Positions 8,696 through 16,104 of a stretch of DNA of 49,084 bases are shown here, in pieces (position 1 is the stretch's first letter; each line of letters opens with the position of its first letter). The DNA comes from JBBECE01 sp964574935 (GTDB taxonomy: Bacteria > Pseudomonadota > Alphaproteobacteria > Rhizobiales > Devosiaceae): positions 1 through 49,084 of the forward strand of contig CAZNOZ010000019.1 of NCBI GenBank assembly GCA_964574935.1, read 5' to 3'. The notes under the pieces are model-generated. The model saw only the letters and a list, made by a program, of their open reading frames with translations. It was not told the DNA's origin and ran no database searches. Both the position numbers and the translations under genes were made by a program.

Positions 8696-9627
8696 AGATC
8701 GCCGTGCAGATGGATCCGGTGGAGACAATCAAGCCGGCCGGGGATTCCACGGTCGCGCTGATGCTGGAGGCCACCCGGCGTGGCCATTCGCTCGCCTATT
8801 TCACCCCGGCCGGGCTCAGCCAGACCGGCGAGGCCATCACCGCCCGCTGCGCCCCGATCGGCGTGCGCGACGCCCCCGGGGCCTGGTACACCCTGGGCAA
8901 GGCCGAGCCCGCCGATCTTTCCGGGTTCGACGTGGTGCTGCTGCGCCAGGACCCGCCCTTCGACATGGCCTATGTCGCGAGCACCTTCATGCTCGAGCGG
9001 CTGCAGCCGGCGACCCTGGTCGTCAACGATCCCGTGGCGGTCCGCAACGCCCCGGAGAAGCTCCTGGTGATGCAGTTTCCCGACCTGATGCCGCCGACCC
9101 TGATCTCGCGCGACCGCGAGGAGGTTCGCGCCTTCCGGGCGACCCATGGCGACATCGTGCTCAAGCCCCTGTTCGGCGCCGGCGGCGCCGGCGTCTTTCA
9201 CCTGCGCGCCGATGACGCCAACCTCACGGCGCTCATGGAGATCTTCGAGGGTGCCTGGCGCGAGCCCTATATCGCCCAGGCCTACGTCCCCGAGGTCCGG
9301 GCCGGCGACAAGCGCATCATCCTTGTCGACGGCGAGGCCGAGATCGGGCTCAACCGGGTGCCGCTCGAAGGCGAGGCGCGCTCCAACCTGCATGTCGGCG
9401 GGCGCGGCGAGCTCGCCGAACTCACCGACCGCGACCGGGAGATTTGCGCGGCGCTCAAGCCGGCCCTTCTCGAGCGCGGCCTGATCTTCGTCGGCATCGA
9501 CGTGATCGGCGAGTATCTGACCGAGATCAACATCACCTCGCCCACGGGCCTGCGCGACATCACGCGGCTCGGTGGTCCCGATCTTTCCGTCGGCATCTGG
9601 GACGCCATCGAGCGCCGGCTGCGCTGA
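8686..9627 (+). CDS. gshB: Glutathione synthetase
   Basis: ATP-grasp ligase joining gamma-glutamylcysteine and glycine. The 313-residue product starts MALKIAVQMDPVETIKPAGDST and has the N-terminal substrate domain, then the ATP-grasp part with DIVLKPLFGAGGAGVFHL and the metal-binding end ITSPTGLRDI. ATG 8686 is preceded by GGGAGGAGG and overlaps yraN by 10 bp. The ChaC-like gene starting 79 bp downstream would degrade the same product, so synthesis and turnover of glutathione lie together here. Confidence 0.97.
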   Translation: MALKIAVQMDPVETIKPAGDSTVALMLEATRRGHSLAYFTPAGLSQTGEAITARCAPIGVRDAPGAWYTLGKAEPADLSGFDVVLLRQDPPFDMAYVASTFMLERLQPATLVVNDPVAVRNAPEKLLVMQFPDLMPPTLISRDREEVRAFRATHGDIVLKPLFGAGGAGVFHLRADDANLTALMEIFEGAWREPYIAQAYVPEVRAGDKRIILVDGEAEIGLNRVPLEGEARSNLHVGGRGELAELTDRDREICAALKPALLERGLIFVGIDVIGEYLTEINITSPTGLRDITRLGGPDLSVGIWDAIERRLR

Positions 9628-9706
9628 GCGGGCGAGCATCGTGCGGGTTTTCCGGCGCGCGCCAGTGAGGTAAACCCGCCGCTCGATGCGCAAAGAGAAA
9701 TCCCGC

Positions 9707-10438
9707 ATGGCACTGGACCCGGACCCGTTCGCCCGTCTTCCGTGGCTGCGCGGCCACATCGCCGATCCCGCCCGCTCGCGCTTTCGCCTCGACGGCGAAG
9801 GCGTCGAGTTCTGGGACCGGGTGGCGGAGGAGGCCGGCTATCCGGACGGCTGGCGGTTTTCCGACGATCGGCGCAATGAGATCCGCGCCCGCGCCCTCGC
9901 CGGCCGCCTCGGCGAGGATTTGTGGGTGTTCGCCTACGGCTCGCTGATGTGGGACCCGGCCTTCTATTTCGAAGAGTTGCGTTGCGCCACCGTCCGCGGG
10001 CTGCGTCGCAGTTTCTGCCTCAGGATCGAGCTCGGCCGCGGCGCGCCGGGTTCGCCGGCGCTGATGGTCGCCCTCGACACCGGCGGCGAATGCCACGGGC
10101 TGGCCTTCCGGATCGCCCGCGAACGGATCGAGACTGAATCCGACATGCTGTTTCGCCGCGAAATGATCACCAGCGGCTACCGGGCCGATTTCGTCGACGT
10201 CGCCACTCCCGAGGGAACCGTTGAGGCCCTGGCGTTCGTGGCCGACACCGGCTCGGACAAATATGTTGGCGAGCTCGACGCCGATGAGGCCGCCGCCATC
10301 GTCGCGACCGGTTCGGGCGTACTCGGCACCAACCTCGAATATCTCGAAGAGCTGGCCGGGCGGCTCGAAGACCTCAATGTCCCGGATCCGGACTTTTTCG
10401 CGCTCTACGAGCGGGCCCGGAAACGCGCCGCCCGATAG
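9707..10438 (+). CDS. ChaC-type gamma-glutamylcyclotransferase (glutathione-specific)
   Basis: Probable cyclotransferase that cleaves glutathione to 5-oxoproline and Cys-Gly. The family motif VFAYGSLMWDP (the YGSL loop binding the gamma-glutamyl group) is present, followed by a beta-rich core and SGYRADFVDV. About 70 residues precede the motif, a longer N-terminal extension than in classical ChaC but seen in alphaproteobacterial members. I choose ATG 9707 (243 aa); ATG 9686 is also in frame and would add MRKEKSR. The likely catalytic glutamate cannot be assigned with certainty by eye. Confidence 0.85.
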   Translation: MALDPDPFARLPWLRGHIADPARSRFRLDGEGVEFWDRVAEEAGYPDGWRFSDDRRNEIRARALAGRLGEDLWVFAYGSLMWDPAFYFEELRCATVRGLRRSFCLRIELGRGAPGSPALMVALDTGGECHGLAFRIARERIETESDMLFRREMITSGYRADFVDVATPEGTVEALAFVADTGSDKYVGELDADEAAAIVATGSGVLGTNLEYLEELAGRLEDLNVPDPDFFALYERARKRAAR

Positions 10439-10565
10439 GCGCTGGCGCCGGTTCGGGGCCGCCCGGCGCCGCCAATTGAATCAAAGTTCGCTCGCGCTGT
10501 TCCAGTTTTGTTGAAATGCCAGGCGGAAGGTGGGCGTCGACCCTTACCACCTGCCGGAGGCAGAC

Positions 10566-11507
10566 ATGTCGATTACATTCGGGCGCGCCGGTCTTTTGGG
10601 CCTGGCGGCCCTGGCCTGGAGCGCCGCGCCCCTGATGACCGCGGAGCTCGGCTGGCCGGGCCTGGGCGATACCGCCGCGCACGCCAAGAACAACAAGTCC
10701 AACAACGGCCATCACGGCGGCGGCAATTCGGACCACGGCAATTCCGGACAAGGCACCTCGGGCGTTCACGCCAACAACGCCAACGCCGGTCACGGCCATT
10801 CCGCCGCCCCCCCGGGCGACGGCGATGTCGCCCTGGCAGACGGCCAGCCGGAGGGCTGGGTGCCGCCGGGCCAGGCGAAGGAGAAGAACATCCACGCCCT
10901 GGCCGGAGGCCTCAATTCTCTTGGCCGCAACATCAACGGTTTTTTAAACGGCGGCGACGAGAAACTGGACGGGTTCCGCGACTACGTGGTTGCCAACGCC
11001 AATCTCGAATTGGCGCAGCAGGCGCTTGATGGCGCCCAGATGGCCTACGACGATTATGTCGGGGGGCTCCTGACGGACGCCGGCTTCGATCCGGCGGGCT
11101 TTGGCGATTTGTCGCCGGAAGCCTTGCAAGCCGCGATCGACGCGATTGGCGATCCCACCGATCCAACCTCAATGGACCTGCAGGGCGTTCTCGACGCGGT
11201 GCTCGCCAGCCAGGAGCTGGCCGATCTCGGTCAGGCCGCAACCGATGCCGACGCAGCCGCGGTCGGTACCGATGACGACGCGCTCATCGCCGCGCTCATC
11301 GCCGGCGCCAATCCCAGCCGGGACTATACGGAAGAGGATTTGAATCGGTTGGTCCCCTGGGCCAAGGAAATCCTCGGCGTCGGCGACTTCGACGGCACGA
11401 TCGACGATCTGCTGGCGCTGTGGGAGGACGATACCGCCGAGGTCGAAGTCGAGGACGGCGACGATGGCGACGACGGCGGAGGCGGAGACCTCCCGGTGTT
11501 GCTCTAG
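10566..11507 (+). CDS. Secreted Asn/His/Gly-rich protein of unknown function
   Basis: Not recognised as a characterised family. The 313-residue product has a signal peptide (hydrophobic LLGLAALAWSAAPLM, probable cleavage near AHA-KNN around residue 40). A low-complexity stretch rich in N, H, G and S follows (about 41-80), then a PPGQAKEKNIHALAGGLNSLG motif, helical Ala/Asp-rich segments and an acidic C-terminus (EVEVEDGDDGDDGGGG). ATG 10566 has CGGAGG 6 bases upstream. The PGQAK...LNSL arrangement resembles secreted proteins I associate with rhizobia, which is a weak impression. The acidic and His-rich parts could bind cations; that is inference. It is monocistronic, with a hairpin 24 bp after the stop. 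Confidence 0.75.
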   Translation: MSITFGRAGLLGLAALAWSAAPLMTAELGWPGLGDTAAHAKNNKSNNGHHGGGNSDHGNSGQGTSGVHANNANAGHGHSAAPPGDGDVALADGQPEGWVPPGQAKEKNIHALAGGLNSLGRNINGFLNGGDEKLDGFRDYVVANANLELAQQALDGAQMAYDDYVGGLLTDAGFDPAGFGDLSPEALQAAIDAIGDPTDPTSMDLQGVLDAVLASQELADLGQAATDADAAAVGTDDDALIAALIAGANPSRDYTEEDLNRLVPWAKEILGVGDFDGTIDDLLALWEDDTAEVEVEDGDDGDDGGGGDLPVLL

Positions 11508-11530
11508 CGCTTGTCCCCATCACCCATCAG

Positions 11531-11556
11531 GCGCCCGGCCCCGTGCCGGGCGCTTT
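11531..11556 (+). terminator. Probable intrinsic terminator
   Basis: Perfect 8-bp inverted repeat GCGCCCGG (11531-11538) / CCGGGCGC (11546-11553), 7-base loop, then TTT. It lies in the 81-bp convergent region between the secreted-protein gene and the adenylate cyclase gene. The short T run makes it a moderate terminator. Confidence 0.6.
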
Positions 11557-11588
11557 GACGTCAGGCCGGCCAACCCCGGTTGCCCGGG

Positions 11589-13784
11589 TCAGTCGGCGGC
11601 CCGGGTGACCTCGTCCAGGCCGTCTATCGAGAAGTCTTCGAGCCGGGTCGGCAGCAGCCGATAGAACTCGCCCAGCCGCGGCTCGACATTGGCGGCGAGC
11701 GCCTGGCACCGCGCCAGCTGCTGCTCGTCGATCACGCCTTCGGAGGCCGAGGCGACCAGGCGCTCGTGCGCCGCGCCGAGAGCGCCAAATCCTTCGCTCC
11801 CCGCCATGTCGGCATCGCCCACCAGCAGGAACACCGGTTCGCGCTCCGCCTTGCCCTTCAGCGCCAGCGATCCGGCCTCGAGAAACGCCAGCTCGCCTGC
11901 CTCACGCCGCGTTGCGTGCGCCACCACGATGTCGTAGCCGACCGTCTTGCACGCCCCCTCGACCCGCGAGGCGACGTTGACCACGTCGCCGACGCACGAA
12001 TAGTCGAACCGCGTCTTGAGCCCCATATTGCCGACCAGCGCCTGGCCGGTCGCGATGCCGATCCCGATCCTGAGTTCCTGGTATTGGCGCCCGGCCGCCT
12101 TCAGCCCGAACGCGTCCTCGTCGTTCACCCGCACCATATCTCCTCGCGCCTTCAGCGCCGCTTCGCAGGCCCTCAGGGCGTGCCGCTCGACGTCGCGCGG
12201 CGCGTTCCAGAACGCCATGATGGCATCGCCGATGAACTTGTCGATGGTGCCTTGCGTGGCGGTGATCTCGCCGCCCAGCACTTCGAACATCCGGTTCAGC
12301 ATCGAAACCAGCGCCTCGGGCGTCATCGCCTCGGAGATGGAGGTGAAATTCCTCACATCGATGAACATGATCGTCAGATCGCGCTCTTCGCCGCCCAGTG
12401 TCAGCCTTTCGGATTTCTCGATCTGGGTGAGAACCGCCGGCGCCACATAGTGACCGAAGGCGCGCCGGATCTGCCGCTTGTCGGCATCGGTGATGGTGAA
12501 CTGGAAGAAGATCATCGCGGCATACACCGCGAACCCGCCGCCGAACGGAAAGCTGACATCCACCAGAAGCCCGTAGTTGCGGAACGCCATCCAGCTCACC
12601 CCGAGCCCGGCAATCACGAGCGCGGCGCCGATGGCCAGCGAGGCAAGCGGGCCCGACGCCAGGATGGCGGCAACGATCACCAGCCCGACAAGCGCGAAGG
12701 CGTAGTACTCGGCCGCCTCGATCCAGGTCGGGCGGGTCAGGAACTGGCCCGAGAGGATTTGCTCGATGATCTGGGCGTGGATGGCGACCCCCGGCACGTC
12801 TTCGCCAAGCGCCGTCGCCTTGATGTCGAGCAGCCCCTCGGCCGAGGTGCCGACGAAGACAATGTGGTCGGAGATCCCCGGCGCCAATCCCTGATAGTCC
12901 TCGCCCAGCACTGCCCAGGCCGGGATTCTCGCGTCGGGCACGTCGCGGCTGTAGTACAGCCGCATCATCCCGTCGCCGCTGGTCGGGATCTCGAATTCGC
13001 CAACCCGTAGCCCGCTCATATATCCCTGGGCGCTCTGGTCGGCCATCTCGCCGTTGACGATCAGCGCCCCGGCGCCCAGCGCCACCCGGAGCGCCTCGAC
13101 CGGCAGCGCCGGAAACAGCGTCGTGCCGTTCGACCACGCCAGCGGCACTTGGCGCACGACCTCGACGGTGTCGGCCGGTGCCAGATTGACGGCGCCCAGC
13201 CCGTGCGCGGCGGCTGTGAGCTCCGCGAGCGGCAGCACCGCCGCGGGCATCTGCAGCACCGCCCCGGTCGGGTCCGAACCGCTGATCGCCACGCCCGCCT
13301 TCGGTTGCTCGGGCAGGTCGACGGCAGCCGCCGAAACCGAAAACGCCAGCACGCTCGGGGCGCGTTCCAGAGCCGCCGCGAACTCCCGGTCATAGTCCGC
13401 CAGCGCTCGCGGATTGGCGATCGCCGCCCCGCCGGCCGTCGTCGCGCTCAGTGTCTGGGCGATCCGGCTCGGCGAGGTGCGGTCGGGCTCGGCGAACAGA
13501 ATATCGTAGGCGATGGCGGCCGCCCCGAGCCCGGTGAGCCGGTCGGTGAGCTTGGCGAGCACATCGCGCGACCACGGCCACTGCCCGGTCTCGGCGAGCG
13601 AGCGCTCGTCGATATCGATCACCCGGACCGGGAACTGGCCGGCCGGGCGCGGGGCCAGGCGCTGATAGAGGTCGAAGCCGATATCGCGGACCGCCTCGAC
13701 CGGAAACGGGTCCCAGCCCCTCAGCGCGATCACGCCGGCCACGATCACCAGCCCGAACAGACCCCCCAATAGCCGCCGCTGCAT
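11589..13784 (-). CDS. CHASE2-domain class III adenylate cyclase (membrane)
   Basis: Membrane-bound cyclase probably making cAMP in response to a periplasmic signal. Numbered from ATG 13784 (731 aa): N-terminal TM (about 5-22); periplasmic CHASE2 domain (about 30-345, with RVIDIDERSLAETGQWPW); a cluster of three TM helices (about 360-430); then a class III catalytic domain (about 468-640). Metal-binding D476 (FIDVRNF) and D520 (FIGDAIMAF), purine-contacting K516, and the transition-state N603 and R607 (NVASR) are all present, so it should be active. S596 stands where adenylate cyclases usually have D or T. A TTG at 13814 would add 10 residues. It lies downstream of fecR on the same strand, a pairing seen in other alphaproteobacteria. 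Confidence 0.92.
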   Translation of the reverse strand: MQRRLLGGLFGLVIVAGVIALRGWDPFPVEAVRDIGFDLYQRLAPRPAGQFPVRVIDIDERSLAETGQWPWSRDVLAKLTDRLTGLGAAAIAYDILFAEPDRTSPSRIAQTLSATTAGGAAIANPRALADYDREFAAALERAPSVLAFSVSAAAVDLPEQPKAGVAISGSDPTGAVLQMPAAVLPLAELTAAAHGLGAVNLAPADTVEVVRQVPLAWSNGTTLFPALPVEALRVALGAGALIVNGEMADQSAQGYMSGLRVGEFEIPTSGDGMMRLYYSRDVPDARIPAWAVLGEDYQGLAPGISDHIVFVGTSAEGLLDIKATALGEDVPGVAIHAQIIEQILSGQFLTRPTWIEAAEYYAFALVGLVIVAAILASGPLASLAIGAALVIAGLGVSWMAFRNYGLLVDVSFPFGGGFAVYAAMIFFQFTITDADKRQIRRAFGHYVAPAVLTQIEKSERLTLGGEERDLTIMFIDVRNFTSISEAMTPEALVSMLNRMFEVLGGEITATQGTIDKFIGDAIMAFWNAPRDVERHALRACEAALKARGDMVRVNDEDAFGLKAAGRQYQELRIGIGIATGQALVGNMGLKTRFDYSCVGDVVNVASRVEGACKTVGYDIVVAHATRREAGELAFLEAGSLALKGKAEREPVFLLVGDADMAGSEGFGALGAAHERLVASASEGVIDEQQLARCQALAANVEPRLGEFYRLLPTRLEDFSIDGLDEVTRAAD

Positions 13785-14016
13785 TCTCACGAACGTGCCG
13801 ATCCCCCCCGTCAATTGCCGGCGGCGGGCCGGCTCGGCGCCGCCGCCACGGCGCCCGCTCGGCGTCGGGGACGAACCCGATCTCCGGCGCCGCCCGCCAG
13901 CACCGGTGGTCCCACATCCTCGGCCCGGCGAACCCGAAGCGCAAGGTCAGCCCGAGCAGTCCGCAAACCAGCCGGCACGCGATTGCCGCCGGCGCCGGCA
14001 GCGAGCGAGCGCTGGC

Positions 14017-14961
14017 CTAGTGGTGGCCATGGCCATGATCGAATCCGAAGCCGCGGCGGCCCGGATTGCCACCTTCCTCGTCTCCCTCGTCTCCCTCACC
14101 GCCGTTTCCCCAGCCGTTGTTGTCGTGGTGGTGGTCGTCCTCGGGCGGCGGAGGCGGAGGAGGCGGAGGCGGAGGAGGCGGAGGCGGAGGCGGAGGCGGA
14201 GGCGGAGGCGGAGGTGGAGGCGGAGGTGGAGGTGGAGGCGGCGGAGGAGCGGCGTGGCCTTCCGCGACCTGCTGCGGCCGGCAGTCACTGGCGTTGCTCA
14301 CCCGAAAGTCCCGCCTCAACGCCCGCTGCGAACTCGAAGTGAAGGGAAGATGATCTTCGAACGCGGCGAGCTGCTCGGGCACCAGGCCGATGACATGCGC
14401 GCCATGCTGCTTTTCCATCACGCCGACCTGGCACGCCACCCGCAACTCGATGCACCTCGGTGCGTCGTCCGGGCATTGCCGCACGATACCGTTGAACACC
14501 ACGCTGAACACCTCGCCGGTGTCCTGGTCGACATCGAAATCGAAGGCGGTGCCGCGCACCGAGATCGTGCCCGTGGGCGTGTTGATCTCGTAGGCGTTCT
14601 TGGGACTGTCGCCGGTAATGAACCGGAACGAGCCGGCCAGGGCGTCAACTGCGAACCGGCTGACCGTCTCATCGTTGCGCATCAGATACTGCTCGATGAC
14701 GAGCTGCGAATTCGGCCCGACCACCATTCGCGTATTGTCGGAGAAGAGGATCTGCACCAGGCCCGACCGGGTGGTGACCACCCGCTCGCCCAGGAAGAGG
14801 TCGGATCCGATCTCGATGGTTCGGGTGTCGCTCGAACCCTCCACCACCGCGTCCGGATCGACCCCGACCGCACTGCCGGCGGCCTCGAGGGCGCGGGCCG
14901 CCGGGGCGGCCAGGAGAAGTCCCAGGGCCACTGCCCCGATGACAACTGGACGAATACTCAT
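14017..14961 (-). CDS. FecR-domain secreted protein with a 35-proline tract and acidic/His-rich tail
   Basis: Exported protein, 314 aa. The signal peptide (MSIRPVVIGAVALGLLLAAPAARA) is followed by a FecR domain at about 40-150, with IGSDLFLGERVVTTRSGLVQILF, GSFRFITG and TISVRGTAFDFDV. A Cys-containing segment follows (QCPDDAPRCIELRVACQ). Residues 239-273 are 35 consecutive prolines, then an EDDHHHDNN start of an Asp/Glu/Gly/His tail ending HGHGHH. The FecR domain is classically part of cell-surface signalling or envelope binding; here it stands before a CHASE2 cyclase gene, so it may act as the periplasmic partner of that sensor. The long proline run should need EF-P for translation. The 201 bp between it and the cyclase hold no gene I can support. 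Confidence 0.88.
   Translation of the reverse strand: MSIRPVVIGAVALGLLLAAPAARALEAAGSAVGVDPDAVVEGSSDTRTIEIGSDLFLGERVVTTRSGLVQILFSDNTRMVVGPNSQLVIEQYLMRNDETVSRFAVDALAGSFRFITGDSPKNAYEINTPTGTISVRGTAFDFDVDQDTGEVFSVVFNGIVRQCPDDAPRCIELRVACQVGVMEKQHGAHVIGLVPEQLAAFEDHLPFTSSSQRALRRDFRVSNASDCRPQQVAEGHAAPPPPPPPPPPPPPPPPPPPPPPPPPPPPPPPPPPPEDDHHHDNNGWGNGGEGDEGDEEGGNPGRRGFGFDHGHGHH
14143..14247 (-). repeat. GGAGGC-type hexanucleotide repeat coding for 35 prolines
   Basis: A 105-bp purine-rich tract on the plus strand built mainly of GGAGGC units with some GGAGGT and single-codon irregularities. Read on the minus strand it is CCT/CCG/CCA proline codons without interruption. Unit length is a multiple of three, so gain or loss of units would change the number of prolines but not the frame. 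Confidence 0.95.
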
Positions 14962-14962
14962 C

Positions 14963-14984
14963 TGCGAACCTGATGCGAACCTGA
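14963..14984. repeat. 11-bp tandem direct repeat just upstream of fecR, forming GAAC-N7-GAAC
   Basis: TGCGAACCTGA occurs twice head to tail (14963-14973 and 14974-14984), starting 2 bp upstream of the fecR ATG. The duplication places two GAAC half-sites seven bases apart (14966-14969 and 14977-14980), the form of the alphaproteobacterial LexA box. It may be an operator or just a short duplication in the leader. Confidence 0.6.
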
Positions 14985-15056
14985 CGCGTTAACGTTTTGG
15001 AAACCATATCACGCCCCCGCACGGCGCAAAATGAATTGTCGGCGACGGTCTTAACG

Positions 15057-15135
15057 CCCGATCCCTGAACGCGGCAGCGGCTTTTTCCAGCCGGCGGCGT
15101 TGGCTGTGGTTTTCCGCGGCCGTTCAGGGGTCGGG
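15057..15135. repeat. Long inverted repeat (15-bp stem, 49-base loop) of unknown role
   Basis: The left arm 15057-15071 (CCCGATCCCTGAACG) pairs with the right arm 15121-15135 (CGTTCAGGGGTCGGG) with a single G-U wobble. The loop can form smaller hairpins, for example GGC-TTTTTCCA-GCC and CAGCC/GGCTG, and has a T5 and a T4 run. It sits in the 298-bp divergent region between fecR and the DUF4386-like gene. It could be a palindromic repeat element, a structured RNA or a leader; nothing else coding is seen in this region. Confidence 0.75.
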
Positions 15136-15259
15136 GCGCACGGGGTCCCCCGCGTGACACCGGGACCGGCTGAAGTCCCGCCGGAATTGACGTGTCTCAA
15201 TGCCGCCGTGGGCGCGACGCGGCATCAACCAGCCTGACTGTGAAAGGGGGAAAGCCTCG

Positions 15260-15970
15260 ATGGACGAGCCACAATCCTATCGCCGGCACGCCATCACGGC
15301 GGGCATTCTGTTTATCATCGCGACCGCATTCCTGTTTGTCGGCCAGGCGTTATACGGACCCCCTCTAAGCGCGCCCGACCTGCTGGCGAGTGCGGGCCCG
15401 GCTAGAAACCGGATCGTGTTGGGGATATTGATCGAATTTACCTGCGTCCTCGCCATCCCGCTGATCGCCATCGTGCTCTACCCAGTGCTCAGCCGGGTTT
15501 CCGCGATGCTGGCGGTCGGCTACGTCGCATTCCGCCTGTTCGAAGCGGCGCTGTTCGCCAGTCAGGAAATCGACAGGATGCTGGTTCTGGCGCTGTCCGA
15601 TGCCGCCGCCGCATCGCCGTCCACCGATGTCGGGGCGCTCGAGCTTTTCGCTCAGGCGCTTTCGGGAGGGGAGGCATGGTCGGGCATTTCCGGGACGTTC
15701 TACAACCTGGTTTTCGTCATCGGCATGCTGATGCTCAACTGGATGCTCTGGCAGGCGACTCTGGTCCCCCGTTGGATCTCCGGTTGGGGGATTGTAACCG
15801 CGCTCGTTCTGGGTGGGCTCGCGGTCACCGTTCTTTTCGCGGACGTTCCCGACACCGTGGCCATCGTGCTTGTCGCGCCGCTGGCGGTGCAGGAAATGGT
15901 GCTGGCGCTCTGGTTCATCGTCAGGGGCTTCGACACCGACGCGCTGACCCGTCTTCCTGCGGCCCGATAG
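15260..15970 (+). CDS. DUF4386-like multi-pass membrane protein
   Basis: Integral membrane protein of unknown function, 236 aa from ATG 15260, which follows GAAAGGGGGAAAG. Six hydrophobic segments are visible: ITAGILFIIATAFLFVG, VLGILIEFTCVLAIPLIAIVL, the region around LAVGYVAFRLFEAALFAS, YNLVFVIGMLMLNWML, WGIVTALVLGGLAVTVLF and IVLVAPLAVQEMVLALWFIV. The order of motifs (RRHAITAGILFI at the start, FRLFEA in the middle, PRWISGWG near the end) resembles DUF4386 proteins. It appears monocistronic and its base composition is a little less GC-rich than the neighbours, so it may be an accessory gene. No residues hint at catalysis. Confidence 0.75.
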   Translation: MDEPQSYRRHAITAGILFIIATAFLFVGQALYGPPLSAPDLLASAGPARNRIVLGILIEFTCVLAIPLIAIVLYPVLSRVSAMLAVGYVAFRLFEAALFASQEIDRMLVLALSDAAAASPSTDVGALELFAQALSGGEAWSGISGTFYNLVFVIGMLMLNWMLWQATLVPRWISGWGIVTALVLGGLAVTVLFADVPDTVAIVLVAPLAVQEMVLALWFIVRGFDTDALTRLPAAR

Positions 15971-16033
15971 CGCCGGCGACAAACGCCACGCCCCGAGCCG
16001 TCCAGGGGGTAGCCCTGCCGCTGCGCTGCATAT

Positions 16034-16048
16034 GTTCTCGTAATGTTC
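16034..16048. promoter_or_regulatory. LexA (SOS) box of comM
   Basis: GTTC (16034-16037), seven bases, GTTC (16045-16048): an exact match to the alphaproteobacterial LexA operator GTTC-N7-GTTC. It abuts the candidate -35 at 16049-16054 and is 56 bp upstream of the comM ATG, a position suited to repression. Confidence 0.75.
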
Positions 16049-16077
16049 TTGGCAGCGCATGGCCCGTGTGCTAACCT
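16049..16077 (+). promoter_or_regulatory. Candidate sigma-70 promoter of comM
   Basis: TTGGCA (16049-16054, 5 of 6), 17-base spacer, TAACCT (16072-16077, 3 of 6). The start of transcription would be about 20 bp before the ATG. The weak -10 and adjacent LexA box fit a low-level, damage-inducible promoter. Confidence 0.45.
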
Positions 16078-16104
16078 CGCCCCGTTGTTGAGGGGTCGGG
16101 GGCC

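Noticed and set aside
9643..9679. Inverted repeat GCGGGTTT / AAACCCGC after gshB
   Set aside because: Eight perfect pairs but a 21-base loop and no T run; too weak for a terminator call and no other role is apparent.
13390..13944. Minus-strand open frame overlapping the gap between fecR and the cyclase gene
   Set aside because: Mostly inside the cyclase gene in another frame. The part in the gap has some hydrophobic residues but no start signal or family resemblance.
14066..14353. Plus-strand frame encoding a run of glycines
   Set aside because: It is the complement of the fecR proline repeat. Signal peptide, FecR domain and start codon all support the minus strand.
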